From an uncultured Bacillota bacterium (lineage in GTDB: Bacteria > Bacillota_I > Bacilli_A > RFN20 > CAG-449), in the NCBI GenBank assembly GCA_905204225.1, contig CAJKZK010000004.1:1-40476 (forward strand): a stretch of DNA of 40,476 nucleotides. Direction: 5' to 3'. Position numbers and translations under genes: made by a program. A model generated the notes under the pieces. It saw only the letters and a program-made list of their open reading frames with translations. It was not told where the DNA came from and ran no database searches. Position 1 is the first letter of the stretch. The number at the start of each line of letters is the position of its first letter. Shown here in pieces: positions 1-7,869 of this stretch.

Positions 1-1028
1 AGATATCTATTTAAATAAAAATTTTTCATAGCAGGAGATGAATCATTATCATAAACATAAGTATCTACTAAATGACCACTTGGATTAGCTTCTCCACATA
101 ATAATTTAGCAATTCCTGGTGCACCACCTGCTCCTGGTTGACCAACCCATAAACAAGCATCAATTTTATCTTTATATTGACTAATTAAATCCATTTGCAT
201 TGTATTAGCAGAATTAATAATTAATACCACATTTTTAAAAACTTTATTTTGTTTTAAACTAATTAAATGATCAATAACATCTTTTTCAACTTCAGATAAT
301 TGTAAATAATCTCCACCTATAGTATCAGGAGCAGCTTTATTAGCTAAATCGCCACCTTCTCCTCCACTTCTTCCTAATACAAAGATTGCTGAATCTCCAT
401 AAGTAGCAAATGTTGATTGCAAATTATTTTCATTAGATATTGTATTCCATGGTACTTCTCTAGTATAAAGTGGTTCATTTGTAGCAATACCTGCTGAACC
501 TTTTTGAGTAATACCATATCCTTTAGTTTTACCTCCGTTCCCTGTTGAATAAAAGTTCCATAAAGCTTCATTTACTTTAAAATCATATTGTAATAATCCA
601 TCTTTAAAAGTAACAGCATCAGCAACATTAATACTGCCACTTCCAGTTCCTGTATAAACCATATTAACAGATGTATTACCAAACAAGCTAACCGATGAGC
701 TTTTAGATAATGGTAAAGCTTTATTATTATTCCACAATAAGACACTACCTTCATTAACAATTTGTTGAGCTACTCTTAGATCATAATCCCATAGTGCAGC
801 GTCATCATAATTTCCATTTTTTGTAACAAATGAGGATTTAAAATATTCTGTATTCTTCTTTTCATTTTCATCTGTATCGACAAGTTTATATGGTAAGATG
901 TCAAAGTAAGAGTTTATTGCCGCGGAGTTTTTATTTGCGATAACTCCTCCAATAATTGAACCAATTGTTAAAATCGATAAAATACCTGTTACAGTAGATA
1001 ACAATATGGCTTTAGATTTCCTTTTCAC
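1..1028 (-). CDS. Secreted/anchored glycoside hydrolase family 3 enzyme (partial, 3' end outside window)
   Basis: The frame is open from a GTG start (preceded by GGGAGG six bases upstream) to the window edge, about 342 codons. It begins with a basic N-terminus and one hydrophobic segment (about residues 7-31), a signal peptide or anchor. Residues about 85-330 read as the GH3 C-terminal (alpha/beta sandwich) domain: a segment around NEGSVLLWNN then ALPLS, a GEGGD-like motif, the stretch NVVLIINSANTMQ, and WVGQPGAGG followed by GEANPSGHL. This domain normally follows the TIM barrel. Here it comes first, as in the permuted GH3 enzymes of some Clostridia, so the catalytic barrel should lie beyond the window. 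The probable role is extracellular beta-glycoside hydrolysis; substrate unknown. Its promoter carries a G9 tract and an operator-like palindrome. Confidence 0.8.
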   Translation of the reverse strand, partial: MKRKSKAILLSTVTGILSILTIGSIIGGVIANKNSAAINSYFDILPYKLVDTDENEKKNTEYFKSSFVTKNGNYDDAALWDYDLRVAQQIVNEGSVLLWNNNKALPLSKSSSVSLFGNTSVNMVYTGTGSGSINVADAVTFKDGLLQYDFKVNEALWNFYSTGNGGKTKGYGITQKGSAGIATNEPLYTREVPWNTISNENNLQSTFATYGDSAIFVLGRSGGEGGDLANKAAPDTIGGDYLQLSEVEKDVIDHLISLKQNKVFKNVVLIINSANTMQMDLISQYKDKIDACLWVGQPGAGGAPGIAKLLCGEANPSGHLVDTYVYDNDSSPAMKNFYLNRY

Positions 1029-1048
1029 TAATTGCCTCCCTTAATAAA

Positions 1049-1064
1049 TGTAAGCGCTTTTACA
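1049..1064. promoter_or_regulatory. LacI/CcpA-type operator-like site at the GH3 transcription start
   Basis: TGTAAGCGCTTTTACA has the AAGCGCTT core with central CG typical of LacI-family and catabolite-response operators and matching outer TGTAA/TTACA arms, but the right arm is displaced by two bases. It overlaps the expected transcription start of the GH3 gene, a suitable place for sugar-dependent repression. The regulator is not in the window. Confidence 0.45.
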
Positions 1065-1069
1065 AAAAA

Positions 1070-1099
1070 ATTATACCCCCCCCCAACGTATTCTAGCAA
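1070..1099 (-). promoter_or_regulatory. Promoter of the GH3 gene with a G9 tract in its spacer
   Basis: On the minus strand a -35 TTGCTA (1094-1099) and a perfect -10 TATAAT (1070-1075) are separated by 18 bases, nine of which are an uninterrupted G run directly abutting the -10. With eight G the spacing would be the optimal 17. The BREX promoter at 32418-32446 uses the same TTGCTA -35. Confidence 0.7.
1076..1084. repeat. Homopolymer C9/G9 tract in a promoter spacer
   Basis: Nine consecutive C on the plus strand in a strongly AT-rich region. It is preceded by TTATA, as is the only other C9 noticed in the window (25765-25773). Confidence 0.9.
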
Positions 1100-1132
1100 T
1101 TGCAAGTTTTCTACTGTGTTATTGCATTTTAT

Positions 1133-2326
1133 TTAGTCCATATTATCTTTTGTTAATAACTTTTTATAAGTAAAATCTGTTAAGAAAGCACCAAGTGGTG
1201 CAGTAATTAAAATAGCTAAAACTGCAAAAGTTAATATTATTTTTCCACAATCTAAACCCATAGATAAAGCAATCCCTCCAATTGAAGCTTGAACAGTCGC
1301 TTTAGGTATATAACTAATCGCACAAAATAATCTCTCTTTAAAATTTAATTTTGTTTTAATTAAACAAATAAATACACCAATTATTCTAAATATTAAAGTT
1401 AAAAATAAAACTAAAATAACTATTAGTCCTTGTGAAAAAGCAAATTTAATATCAACTTCTGCTCCTACTAAACAAAATAAAATTATCTCTGCAAATATCC
1501 ATATTTTATTATAAGATTTATTTAATTCAATACTACTTTCATTATCTTTTATTTTAAGCATTATACCTAAAGAAATAACACTTAATAACCCAGAATAAGG
1601 AACATAATTCTTTATTAAATTTTCTAATCCTACAAAAATAAATGTAAAACTTAATAAAATCAATATTTTAATAGAATTATTAATTTTTATTTTTTTAAAC
1701 AATAAAGATAATAATAATCCAAATAATAAACCTATGCCTATTCCTAAAATAATAGATACAGGAACTTGATAAAATATTGAATAATCAAAATTACCATTAC
1801 TAACCATAGTTAAAAATGAAGAAAATAAGACTATAACAAATACATCATCACATGAAGCTCCAGTTATAATCATTTGAGGAATATTTTTATTTGTTCCATA
1901 TCCTTCTTCTTGTAATTTTATCATTCTTGGAACTACTACTGCTGGAGATACTGCCGCCATAACTGAACCTAATAAACAAGATTCAAAAATAGATAATTTT
2001 AAAATAAAATGTCCTAATAATAAATAACCAATAATTTCTAAACATGCAGGAACAAAACATAACATTATTATAGGTCGACCAACTTTCTTTAAATCATTAA
2101 TATTTAAAGATAAACCTGCTCTAGTAAGAATAACAATTAACGCAAATTGTCTTAATGAACTAGATATCAATAAAATATCATTATTAATTAAATTAAAAAC
2201 ATATGGACCAAATATAATACCAGTAATTAAATAACCAATTAAAGAAGGTAATTTTATCTTTTTAAAGATAGTACCTAAACAAAGTGCACAAATAATAATT
2301 AAACCAAACGATAAAATAAAATTCAT
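1133..2326 (-). CDS. Cation:proton antiporter (CPA2/KefB-NhaP-like membrane protein)
   Basis: The protein is about 397 residues and almost entirely hydrophobic, with 11-13 predicted membrane segments of the Na+/H+ exchanger fold. Recognisable features are an early SLIGYLITGIIFGPYVF segment, RAGLSL, and a central unwound-helix region around AAVSPAVVVPRMI followed by TGASCDDVF, whose acidic pair is expected to carry the ion. I chose the ATG at 2326 because GGAG lies seven bases upstream; the longer frame would start on a TTG inside the terminator stem. A fluoride riboswitch precedes it, so it is probably used under fluoride stress, perhaps exporting fluoride-linked ions or restoring pH. Transport specificity cannot be told from the sequence. 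Confidence 0.85.
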   Translation of the reverse strand: MNFILSFGLIIICALCLGTIFKKIKLPSLIGYLITGIIFGPYVFNLINNDILLISSSLRQFALIVILTRAGLSLNINDLKKVGRPIIMLCFVPACLEIIGYLLLGHFILKLSIFESCLLGSVMAAVSPAVVVPRMIKLQEEGYGTNKNIPQMIITGASCDDVFVIVLFSSFLTMVSNGNFDYSIFYQVPVSIILGIGIGLLFGLLLSLLFKKIKINNSIKILILLSFTFIFVGLENLIKNYVPYSGLLSVISLGIMLKIKDNESSIELNKSYNKIWIFAEIILFCLVGAEVDIKFAFSQGLIVILVLFLTLIFRIIGVFICLIKTKLNFKERLFCAISYIPKATVQASIGGIALSMGLDCGKIILTFAVLAILITAPLGAFLTDFTYKKLLTKDNMD

Positions 2327-2336
2327 AATTTTCTCC

Positions 2337-2380
2337 AAAAAAAGAGCCAATAACCCTGTAAAAACAGAAGTTATCAGCTC
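2337..2380 (-). terminator. Intrinsic terminator of the fluoride riboswitch expression platform
   Basis: On the minus strand an 11-bp stem (GAGCTGATAAC with GTTATTGGCTC, two G-U pairs) encloses a CTGT/ACAG inner hairpin and is followed by seven T. Its 5' arm overlaps the conserved GCTGATAAC end of the aptamer, so aptamer folding and termination should be mutually exclusive. The antiporter RBS follows directly. Confidence 0.85.
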
Positions 2381-2427
2381 ACAATAAGCGGTTTTAAGAT
2401 TTAATCTTATGGAAGAACTTCATCTCC
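2365..2427 (-). promoter_or_regulatory. Fluoride riboswitch (crcB motif)
   Basis: The minus strand reads GGAGATGAAGTTCTTCCATA, then a short variable hairpin (AAGATT/AATCTT), AAACCGCT, a small loop and AGCTGATAACTTCT. This matches the crcB consensus in order: GGxGAUG with a pairing CCAU, the AACCGC segment and the GCUGAU-A-C/UCCU end. Fluoride binding is expected to hold the 3' segment away from the terminator arm, giving an ON switch. Antiporters are known members of fluoride-riboswitch regulons. Confidence 0.9.
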
Positions 2428-2433
2428 AAATAA

Positions 2434-2462
2434 ATAATATTCTCTTAATTTTTAAAAAACAA
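2434..2462 (-). promoter_or_regulatory. Promoter of the riboswitch-antiporter transcript
   Basis: Minus strand -35 TTGTTT (2457-2462) and -10 TATTAT (2434-2439) with a 17-base spacer put the transcription start close to 2427, where the aptamer begins. Confidence 0.55.
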
Positions 2463-2909
2463 TTATTTTTTTAAAATATCTACACTATCATCAAACATTC
2501 TTTCATGATAATGTTCTATATATTCTCCATTAAATACTTTTAACATATATTCAAAATTAACAGCTAATTTATATTTAGATAAATCGTTTTTATTAATCCA
2601 AAAATTATGTCCTTCATCATTAGACTTTAATTCTCCAGAAAAACAATTAGTTTTAAATAAGAAACAAATATTTCTTATATCATCTTTAAACCATTGTTTA
2701 ATTCCACATAATTCTACATTAGAAATATCTAATCCAGTTTCTTCTTTTATTTCTCTAATTACTGAATCTACTATCGATTCATGATTTTCAACATGTCCAC
2801 CAGGAAAAGCAATTCCTTTCCAAGATTTAATTCTATCTTGTACTAAAATATTATCTTTAGAATATATCATGCACATGTTAGTTAATATTACTTTTTCTTC
2901 TTTATGCAT
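2463..2909 (-). CDS. Nudix hydrolase (MutT-like)
   Basis: A 148-residue Nudix protein. The Nudix box runs from about residue 37: GGHVENHES, then REIKEETGL, satisfying GX5EX7REUXEEXGU with both metal-binding glutamates present. The family cleaves nucleoside diphosphates linked to another group; small MutT-like members sanitise oxidised nucleotides such as 8-oxo-dGTP, but the substrate is not fixed by the sequence. The ATG lies two bases after the stop of the flavodiiron gene, so the two are co-transcribed and probably translationally coupled. This fits a shared oxidative-stress role. Confidence 0.85.
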   Translation of the reverse strand: MHKEEKVILTNMCMIYSKDNILVQDRIKSWKGIAFPGGHVENHESIVDSVIREIKEETGLDISNVELCGIKQWFKDDIRNICFLFKTNCFSGELKSNDEGHNFWINKNDLSKYKLAVNFEYMLKVFNGEYIEHYHERMFDDSVDILKK

Positions 2910-2911
2910 AT

Positions 2912-4057
2912 TTATTTTAATTTTAAAACAAGTTCATCAAGTTTATTTTTTATATCTTCAGAAACTCTACCTTTAATAGTAACATTATCAATATAATTAA
3001 TATTTTTTAAATTATCTAATAAAGATTTCATGTTCTTATTAGCCATAGGAGCCCACATACCATTTTCAATTAAAACAATATCTCTATTTTGATAATTATG
3101 ATCTAATAAATTATGAATAAAATCTTTCATAAATGGAAATATATCTCCATTATATGTAGGAGTAGCTAAAACTAATTTAGAATATCTAAAAGCTTCTGAT
3201 AAAGCTAAAGAATGATCACATCTAGATAAATCAAATACATTTACTTTAACATTATTTTCTCTTAATTTATTTTCTAAATATTTACATGCTTCTAAAGTAT
3301 GATTATATACACTACAAAAACATATACATACACCATTTTCTTCTGGTAAATAATTACTCCATGTCTTATATAAACCTAAATAATAAGATAAATTATCTTT
3401 TAAAATAGGTCCATGAAGAGGACAAATAATTTTAATATCTAAATTTTCAGCTTTTTTTAAAACATTATTAACATATTGACCAAATTTACCAACAATACCA
3501 AAATAATATCTTCTTGCTTCATCTACACAATTATTAGTATCTAAAGATGAACCAAATTTACCAAAACCATCACTAGAAAATAATATTTTATCACATGCAT
3601 CATATGAAAACATAACTTCAGGCCAATGAACAAATGGAGCGGCAATAAATTTTAATTCATGTCTACCTAAAGATAAACCATCACCATCTTTTATAACAAC
3701 TTTTCTATCTCCATAATCAGTACCAAATAAATTCTTCATCATATTAAATGCACTAGCTGAAGCAAATATTTTTGCATTAGGATATTTCTCCATAAATGCA
3801 TCAATATTAGATGAATGATCAGGTTCCATATGATGAACAACTAAACAATCAGGTAATTTACCATTTAATTCTCTTTCTATATTATTTAACCACTCATCTT
3901 TAAAATGTTTATCAACTGTATCTAATACACATATAGCTTCATCATCAAAAATAATATAAGAATTATATGTCATACCATCATTAACTTTATATTGACCTTC
4001 AAATAAATCAATATCTAAATCTTTAACACCAATATACTTAACATCATTACTAATCAT
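2912..4057 (-). CDS. A-type flavodiiron protein (FprA family)
   Basis: At 381 residues this is full length for the family. The N-terminal metallo-beta-lactamase-like domain (about 1-245) carries the diiron signature HHMEPDHSS near residue 75, a later APFVHWPE and CPLHGP. The C-terminal flavodoxin domain (about 250-381) begins GVCICFCSVYNHT and contains ATPTYNGD, the FMN-binding loops. These cytosolic enzymes reduce O2 to water or NO to N2O with electrons from rubredoxin or similar donors, protecting anaerobes. AGGTAAATTTAATG supplies the start. It is the first gene of a two-gene unit with the Nudix hydrolase. Confidence 0.92.
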   Translation of the reverse strand: MISNDVKYIGVKDLDIDLFEGQYKVNDGMTYNSYIIFDDEAICVLDTVDKHFKDEWLNNIERELNGKLPDCLVVHHMEPDHSSNIDAFMEKYPNAKIFASASAFNMMKNLFGTDYGDRKVVIKDGDGLSLGRHELKFIAAPFVHWPEVMFSYDACDKILFSSDGFGKFGSSLDTNNCVDEARRYYFGIVGKFGQYVNNVLKKAENLDIKIICPLHGPILKDNLSYYLGLYKTWSNYLPEENGVCICFCSVYNHTLEACKYLENKLRENNVKVNVFDLSRCDHSLALSEAFRYSKLVLATPTYNGDIFPFMKDFIHNLLDHNYQNRDIVLIENGMWAPMANKNMKSLLDNLKNINYIDNVTIKGRVSEDIKNKLDELVLKLK

Positions 4058-4154
4058 TAAATTTACCTAAAAAACTTATAATACAAATTTTCCTTTCTAC
4101 ATGGAATTATGATACTATAACACTTATTTATAATCAACTTATCAATATTTAAAT

Positions 4155-4766
4155 TTATTTTCTTGTCATTCTTTTTAAACACCATGTCTTTTTACCACAT
4201 ATAGGACATTTCAATTTTCTTTTTTTCAATGTATGCATTCCAAAAACATAATCTTTAATTGAAGGTATAAACCTTTCATGACATTCAGCACACTCAAAAT
4301 ATCCAATATTCACATCTAAAAGTACTAATCCAAATAAACCTACAAAAATAAAAATGAATGATAATACAATTAATATAATTTTTAAATATGTAGCAATAGA
4401 AACAATTCCCACTAACAATATCAATGTAATTACAGAACCTATAAAAGCACAACCAATTAAAATTTCACCAATCAATTTCTTCTTATTTTGTATTTTTTCT
4501 TTTTTTAATTCATCAATAATTAATTTCTCTATTAATAAATCATTTGACTCTTCTTTAATATAATCACCTATAAATAATTCACTTAGCGATATACCTAATT
4601 CATTACATAAATTTTTCATTATTGAAACATCTGGTAAACCTTTTCCTGTTTCCCATTTTGAAATAGTTTTAGGTTCAACATATAATTTATCCGCTAACTG
4701 TTTTTGAGTTAAATTTTTATTTTTCCTACATTCACGAATAAAATATCCAATCTTAACAATATCCAT
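4155..4766 (-). CDS. XRE-family HTH protein with two membrane segments and a C-terminal zinc-ribbon-like motif
   Basis: About 203 residues from the ATG at 4766, chosen for the AGAGGT six bases upstream over an in-frame upstream ATG. Residues about 5-60 are a Cro/C1-type helix-turn-helix (LTQKQLADKLYVEPKTISKW). Two hydrophobic segments follow (about 98-120 and 125-148). The C-terminus has two CxxC pairs, CAEC and CPIC, about 35 residues apart, likely binding one zinc. This architecture suggests a membrane-tethered regulator; the signal and targets are unknown. It stands alone, with about 240 bases holding no recognisable gene between it and the operon upstream. Confidence 0.8.
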   Translation of the reverse strand: MDIVKIGYFIRECRKNKNLTQKQLADKLYVEPKTISKWETGKGLPDVSIMKNLCNELGISLSELFIGDYIKEESNDLLIEKLIIDELKKEKIQNKKKLIGEILIGCAFIGSVITLILLVGIVSIATYLKIILIVLSFIFIFVGLFGLVLLDVNIGYFECAECHERFIPSIKDYVFGMHTLKKRKLKCPICGKKTWCLKRMTRK

Positions 4767-5006
4767 AAAAATACCTCTTAACAACATAGTAACATTATAT
4801 ACTAATTATTTGTATCCACGCTTAGTAGTATTTATTGAAACAATAATAAAATAACAAAATACTATATAAATATTAATCTAGTTTGCAATGTGTTATTTTT
4901 GTTAAAATTCTTCAATTTCTTGTGTCATCAAATCTTCAAAATAAAAAAGAATCATCATTTATTTTTATATTTTATAAATAACTCTTACTTATAATAAAGA
5001 AAACAT

Positions 5007-5513
5007 TTATTTATATTTTTCTAAAAGTGGAACTAACCATTTTAAAATCCAACGTTTAGTTGTATCATAACTTCTAGAATCATAATAAATAGATGCAACA
5101 ATGGCTTCTATATAAGGATCATGCTCACCACTTACAACATTTTTATTTCCAGGTGGCTTATCCATTGAAAAAAAATCATTATTATATGAATATTTAATCC
5201 ACCCTTCTTCTAGCATGACTTTATGCATAGTTTCATTATTTTCTAAATCTTTTTTAGCATCTGTAATTGCACCTTTAGTAGTTAATCCTTGTTTATATAA
5301 TTTATCAGCAATGACTGATTTTATAATGGCATCACCAACAGTCGCTAAACCTTCATTAGTATATTCTTTGTGATTCTTACCATCTGATTCTTTTTTAGGA
5401 AGTAAAACTGATTTCATAGCTTTTGATAACCATTCAATTTCATTAAAATGATAGTGTAAAACAATTTCAAATTGTTTCATCATTTTTTTAATTCTTTCTT
5501 TTTCTAAAGCCAT
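5007..5513 (-). CDS. RNase III-domain-like protein (last gene of the seven-gene operon)
   Basis: About 168 residues from the ATG at 5513, preferred because GGTGA lies six bases upstream; a longer frame starts at 5525. The middle resembles the RNase III fold: NEGLATVGDAIIKSVIADKL aligns with the signature ERLEFLGDAVL, and HDPYIEAIVASIYYDS aligns with the second catalytic segment. Glu of the first motif, the GDA aspartate and the Glu of the second segment are present. One signature Glu is replaced by Ala and the second Asp sits one residue off. There is no dsRNA-binding domain, as in Mini-III. It could cut structured RNA or be a binding relic. The start abuts the radical-SAM stop, so the two are coupled. 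Confidence 0.7.
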   Translation of the reverse strand: MALEKERIKKMMKQFEIVLHYHFNEIEWLSKAMKSVLLPKKESDGKNHKEYTNEGLATVGDAIIKSVIADKLYKQGLTTKGAITDAKKDLENNETMHKVMLEEGWIKYSYNNDFFSMDKPPGNKNVVSGEHDPYIEAIVASIYYDSRSYDTTKRWILKWLVPLLEKYK

Positions 5514-5514
5514 A

Positions 5515-6072
5515 TTAATCACCATTTATAAAGATATAATCCTCAACCGTTACTTCTTCAATAGCTACAGGATTATTGAAATATTTTTTTACTTTTTTAT
5601 ATCTATTGGTAATAAAAAATAGTTTCTTATTCTTAGAGCCTAATAATACTCTATCTTCATCAAGTTGTTTTTCAATAAATGGTCCATCAATTAATAAATC
5701 AACGGATTTAACTAAGTCTTTATCAAGATAAGTTTTAGTCTTTCCTGAGAACATAATAATTCCTAAACCTAATTTATGAATTTCATCATTGAAATATTTC
5801 AATCCAGTTTGTAAAGAAGGTTCGCCACCACTTAGAGTTATACCTTCTATATCAAATCTGCTTTTAGCTTCTTTAACAATATCAATAAGGTCATTTAATG
5901 TGACTATATGATTAGGAAATAATGGTTGTAATTCATTATTACAGCATCCTTTACAATTGATGTCACATCCTTGAAACCAAATGCAACATCTACTATATGG
6001 TCCTTCTGTTTTAGTGCACATTTTTATGTAAGCAACATTAAACTTAATCGAAGTCAAAGTTAAATCCATCAT
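5515..6072 (-). CDS. Small radical-SAM protein, NrdG-like (activating-enzyme type)
   Basis: 185 residues. The radical-SAM cluster motif CX3CX2C is at C36, C40 and C43 in the context WFQGCDINCKGCCN, very like the RGC-W-C-GC-N motif of anaerobic ribonucleotide reductase activases. LSGGEP follows near residue 80 (SAM binding) and IDGPF near 120. It lacks the extra ferredoxin domain of larger activases. NrdG normally makes the glycyl radical of NrdD, but no NrdD or other glycyl-radical protein is in the window, so the partner may be a protein of this operon. It overlaps the AAA+ gene by 29 bases and AAAGGT precedes its start. That it belongs to this system is an inference from context. Confidence 0.85.
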   Translation of the reverse strand: MMDLTLTSIKFNVAYIKMCTKTEGPYSRCCIWFQGCDINCKGCCNNELQPLFPNHIVTLNDLIDIVKEAKSRFDIEGITLSGGEPSLQTGLKYFNDEIHKLGLGIIMFSGKTKTYLDKDLVKSVDLLIDGPFIEKQLDEDRVLLGSKNKKLFFITNRYKKVKKYFNNPVAIEEVTVEDYIFINGD

Positions 6073-7858
6073 TTGTTACCTTTGTAATAATTCTACTTCC
6101 TTTTAAAGAACGTAAATCATCTTTATTATCAAATAAAAACATTGAAAGAGGATCTAACAATCTATCATTAATAGCATTTAAAATATCACGTCCACCTTTT
6201 GATAAATCTACAGCTTTTAAAATGTAATCGATAGCATCTAGTTCTTTTTCAAATTCTAATTCAAGTTTATATTTCTCTTCTATTCCTCTAATAACTGGTT
6301 TTAGTTTATTTTTGCAAATTTTCACTTGAGATTCTCTATCTTGAATAAAATTGAATGGGACAATATTATTGTATCCAATTCTGCCTAATAATTCCGGTCT
6401 ATTTAATTCATTTTCAAAGTAATCTTTTACAATCTTAATGAATTCATTTGCAACACCTTCTTTATTAGATGATGCTTGAACTTTGTTAGCACCTAAGTTA
6501 GATGTGAATACAATGATAGTATCACTAAAATATACTGTTTCTCCTTTTGAATCAGTTAAACGACCATCTTCTAGAATTTGCAAAAATATATCTAAAATAC
6601 GTGGATTAGGTTTAGCCGCCTTTTCAATTTCATCAAATAACACAACTGAGAATGGATGTTCTTTAATAGCATTTGTTAATTGTCCGCCTTCTTCATATCC
6701 AACATATCCAGGAGCAGCACCAATTAATTTTTGGTCACTATTTTCTTGAGCATATTCAGACATATCAAATCTAATACAAGCTTGTTCATCACCAAATAAA
6801 AACTTAGCCAAAGCTTTTGATAATTCAGTTTTACCTACACCTGTAGGTCCAACAAAGAAGAATACGCCTTTTGGCATAGATCTTGATGAAGTTTTATGAA
6901 GACCTGTTAAACCCATATAAGCTTTGATAACAGTCTTTTCAATTTTTTTAATAGCTTCTTCTTGACCTATAACTCTATCAGATAATTCTTTTTTGATATT
7001 CTTAACTCTAGATTGTTCTAATTTTTCCCATGGGTTCTCTTTTTCACCATATTTAAATAAATAGAATAACTTATCAAAAGTCATCTTATCTTCTTTTCTA
7101 GACATTCTCGACAATTGAATAATCTCGCGATTTGTAAAATCTTCAAGCATATCAATACAATCTATATTTTCAATATCAAGTAATGAACTTGTACCTGATT
7201 TTAATCTAACTTCAAATGAATCTTCTATTTTTTGAATCATTTGTTTTCTTTCTTCTCTATCTGGTTTTTGCAAAGTTACAATTTCAACTTCAGGATTTCC
7301 TTGATAAAAAGATAATGGCAAACCAGAAGCTTTATTTAAAATAATAATAACAACACTCTCATTGCAGTCTGTATTTAAATAATCTACTTTTCTATCTTTT
7401 AAAGCTTTGCCTAACAATGTAATATTTTGTCTTTCATCATCGCTTAACCCATTAACGCTAAATAAATACTCAGACCAATTGATAATGAATGCAACTTTTT
7501 GTTTTTTATCAATTACATTCTTATAAACAATATTAAAAATTTCGGCTGGTGATTTAAATAAACCTTGTTGAACTATAGACATTTCTTCATCTTCACCAAT
7601 ATCATATTCATCACCTTCTACTTCAACTTCATCAGTTAAGGTTAACTTATCAATTGCACCAGTAGCTCCTTCAACTCTATCCCAATAAACAATATTCTGA
7701 TAATTCATATCTTTAAACATTGCTTCTAGATATTCTCTTAATGTGACAATTTTGTTCTTTTCATTTAAATAAACATCTCCAACATTACCATCAATCATGA
7801 CACATTTTTTTATTCCAGCATTTCTTTTAATCTTATTAAAACTATTTTGTAAAGACAT
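6044..7858 (-). CDS. ClpB/ClpA-like AAA+ ATPase with divergent N-terminal half
   Basis: 604 residues. The C-terminal half (about 285-600) is a Clp D2-type AAA+ module: DRVIGQEEAI, Walker A GPTGVGKT near 335, the pore-region GAAPGYVGYEEGG, Walker B VVLFDEIEKA near 405, sensor 1 FTSNLG, and the arginine-finger region RPELLGRI. The N-terminal 280 residues look like a degenerate ATPase-type domain (MIDGNVGDVYL, VAFIINWSEYLF) without a clear P-loop. No ClpP-binding loop or Clp N-domain is recognisable. It probably remodels a protein or nucleoprotein partner within the operon's complex. The start follows the coiled-coil gene by about 11 bases with an AGGAGG. Confidence 0.85.
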   Translation of the reverse strand: MSLQNSFNKIKRNAGIKKCVMIDGNVGDVYLNEKNKIVTLREYLEAMFKDMNYQNIVYWDRVEGATGAIDKLTLTDEVEVEGDEYDIGEDEEMSIVQQGLFKSPAEIFNIVYKNVIDKKQKVAFIINWSEYLFSVNGLSDDERQNITLLGKALKDRKVDYLNTDCNESVVIIILNKASGLPLSFYQGNPEVEIVTLQKPDREERKQMIQKIEDSFEVRLKSGTSSLLDIENIDCIDMLEDFTNREIIQLSRMSRKEDKMTFDKLFYLFKYGEKENPWEKLEQSRVKNIKKELSDRVIGQEEAIKKIEKTVIKAYMGLTGLHKTSSRSMPKGVFFFVGPTGVGKTELSKALAKFLFGDEQACIRFDMSEYAQENSDQKLIGAAPGYVGYEEGGQLTNAIKEHPFSVVLFDEIEKAAKPNPRILDIFLQILEDGRLTDSKGETVYFSDTIIVFTSNLGANKVQASSNKEGVANEFIKIVKDYFENELNRPELLGRIGYNNIVPFNFIQDRESQVKICKNKLKPVIRGIEEKYKLELEFEKELDAIDYILKAVDLSKGGRDILNAINDRLLDPLSMFLFDNKDDLRSLKGSRIITKVTNDGFNFDFD

Positions 7859-7869
7859 ATGTTTACCTC

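Noticed and set aside
374..760. Two short minus-strand ORFs
   Set aside because: They are out-of-frame shadows of the GH3 gene, which starts on GTG at 1028 and runs through them.
1049..1064. Perfect cre site for CcpA
   Set aside because: The core fits but the right arm is displaced by two bases, so it is listed only as LacI/CcpA-like.
2327..2350. Upstream TTG start for the antiporter
   Set aside because: It lies in the riboswitch terminator arm; GGAG is placed for the ATG at 2326.
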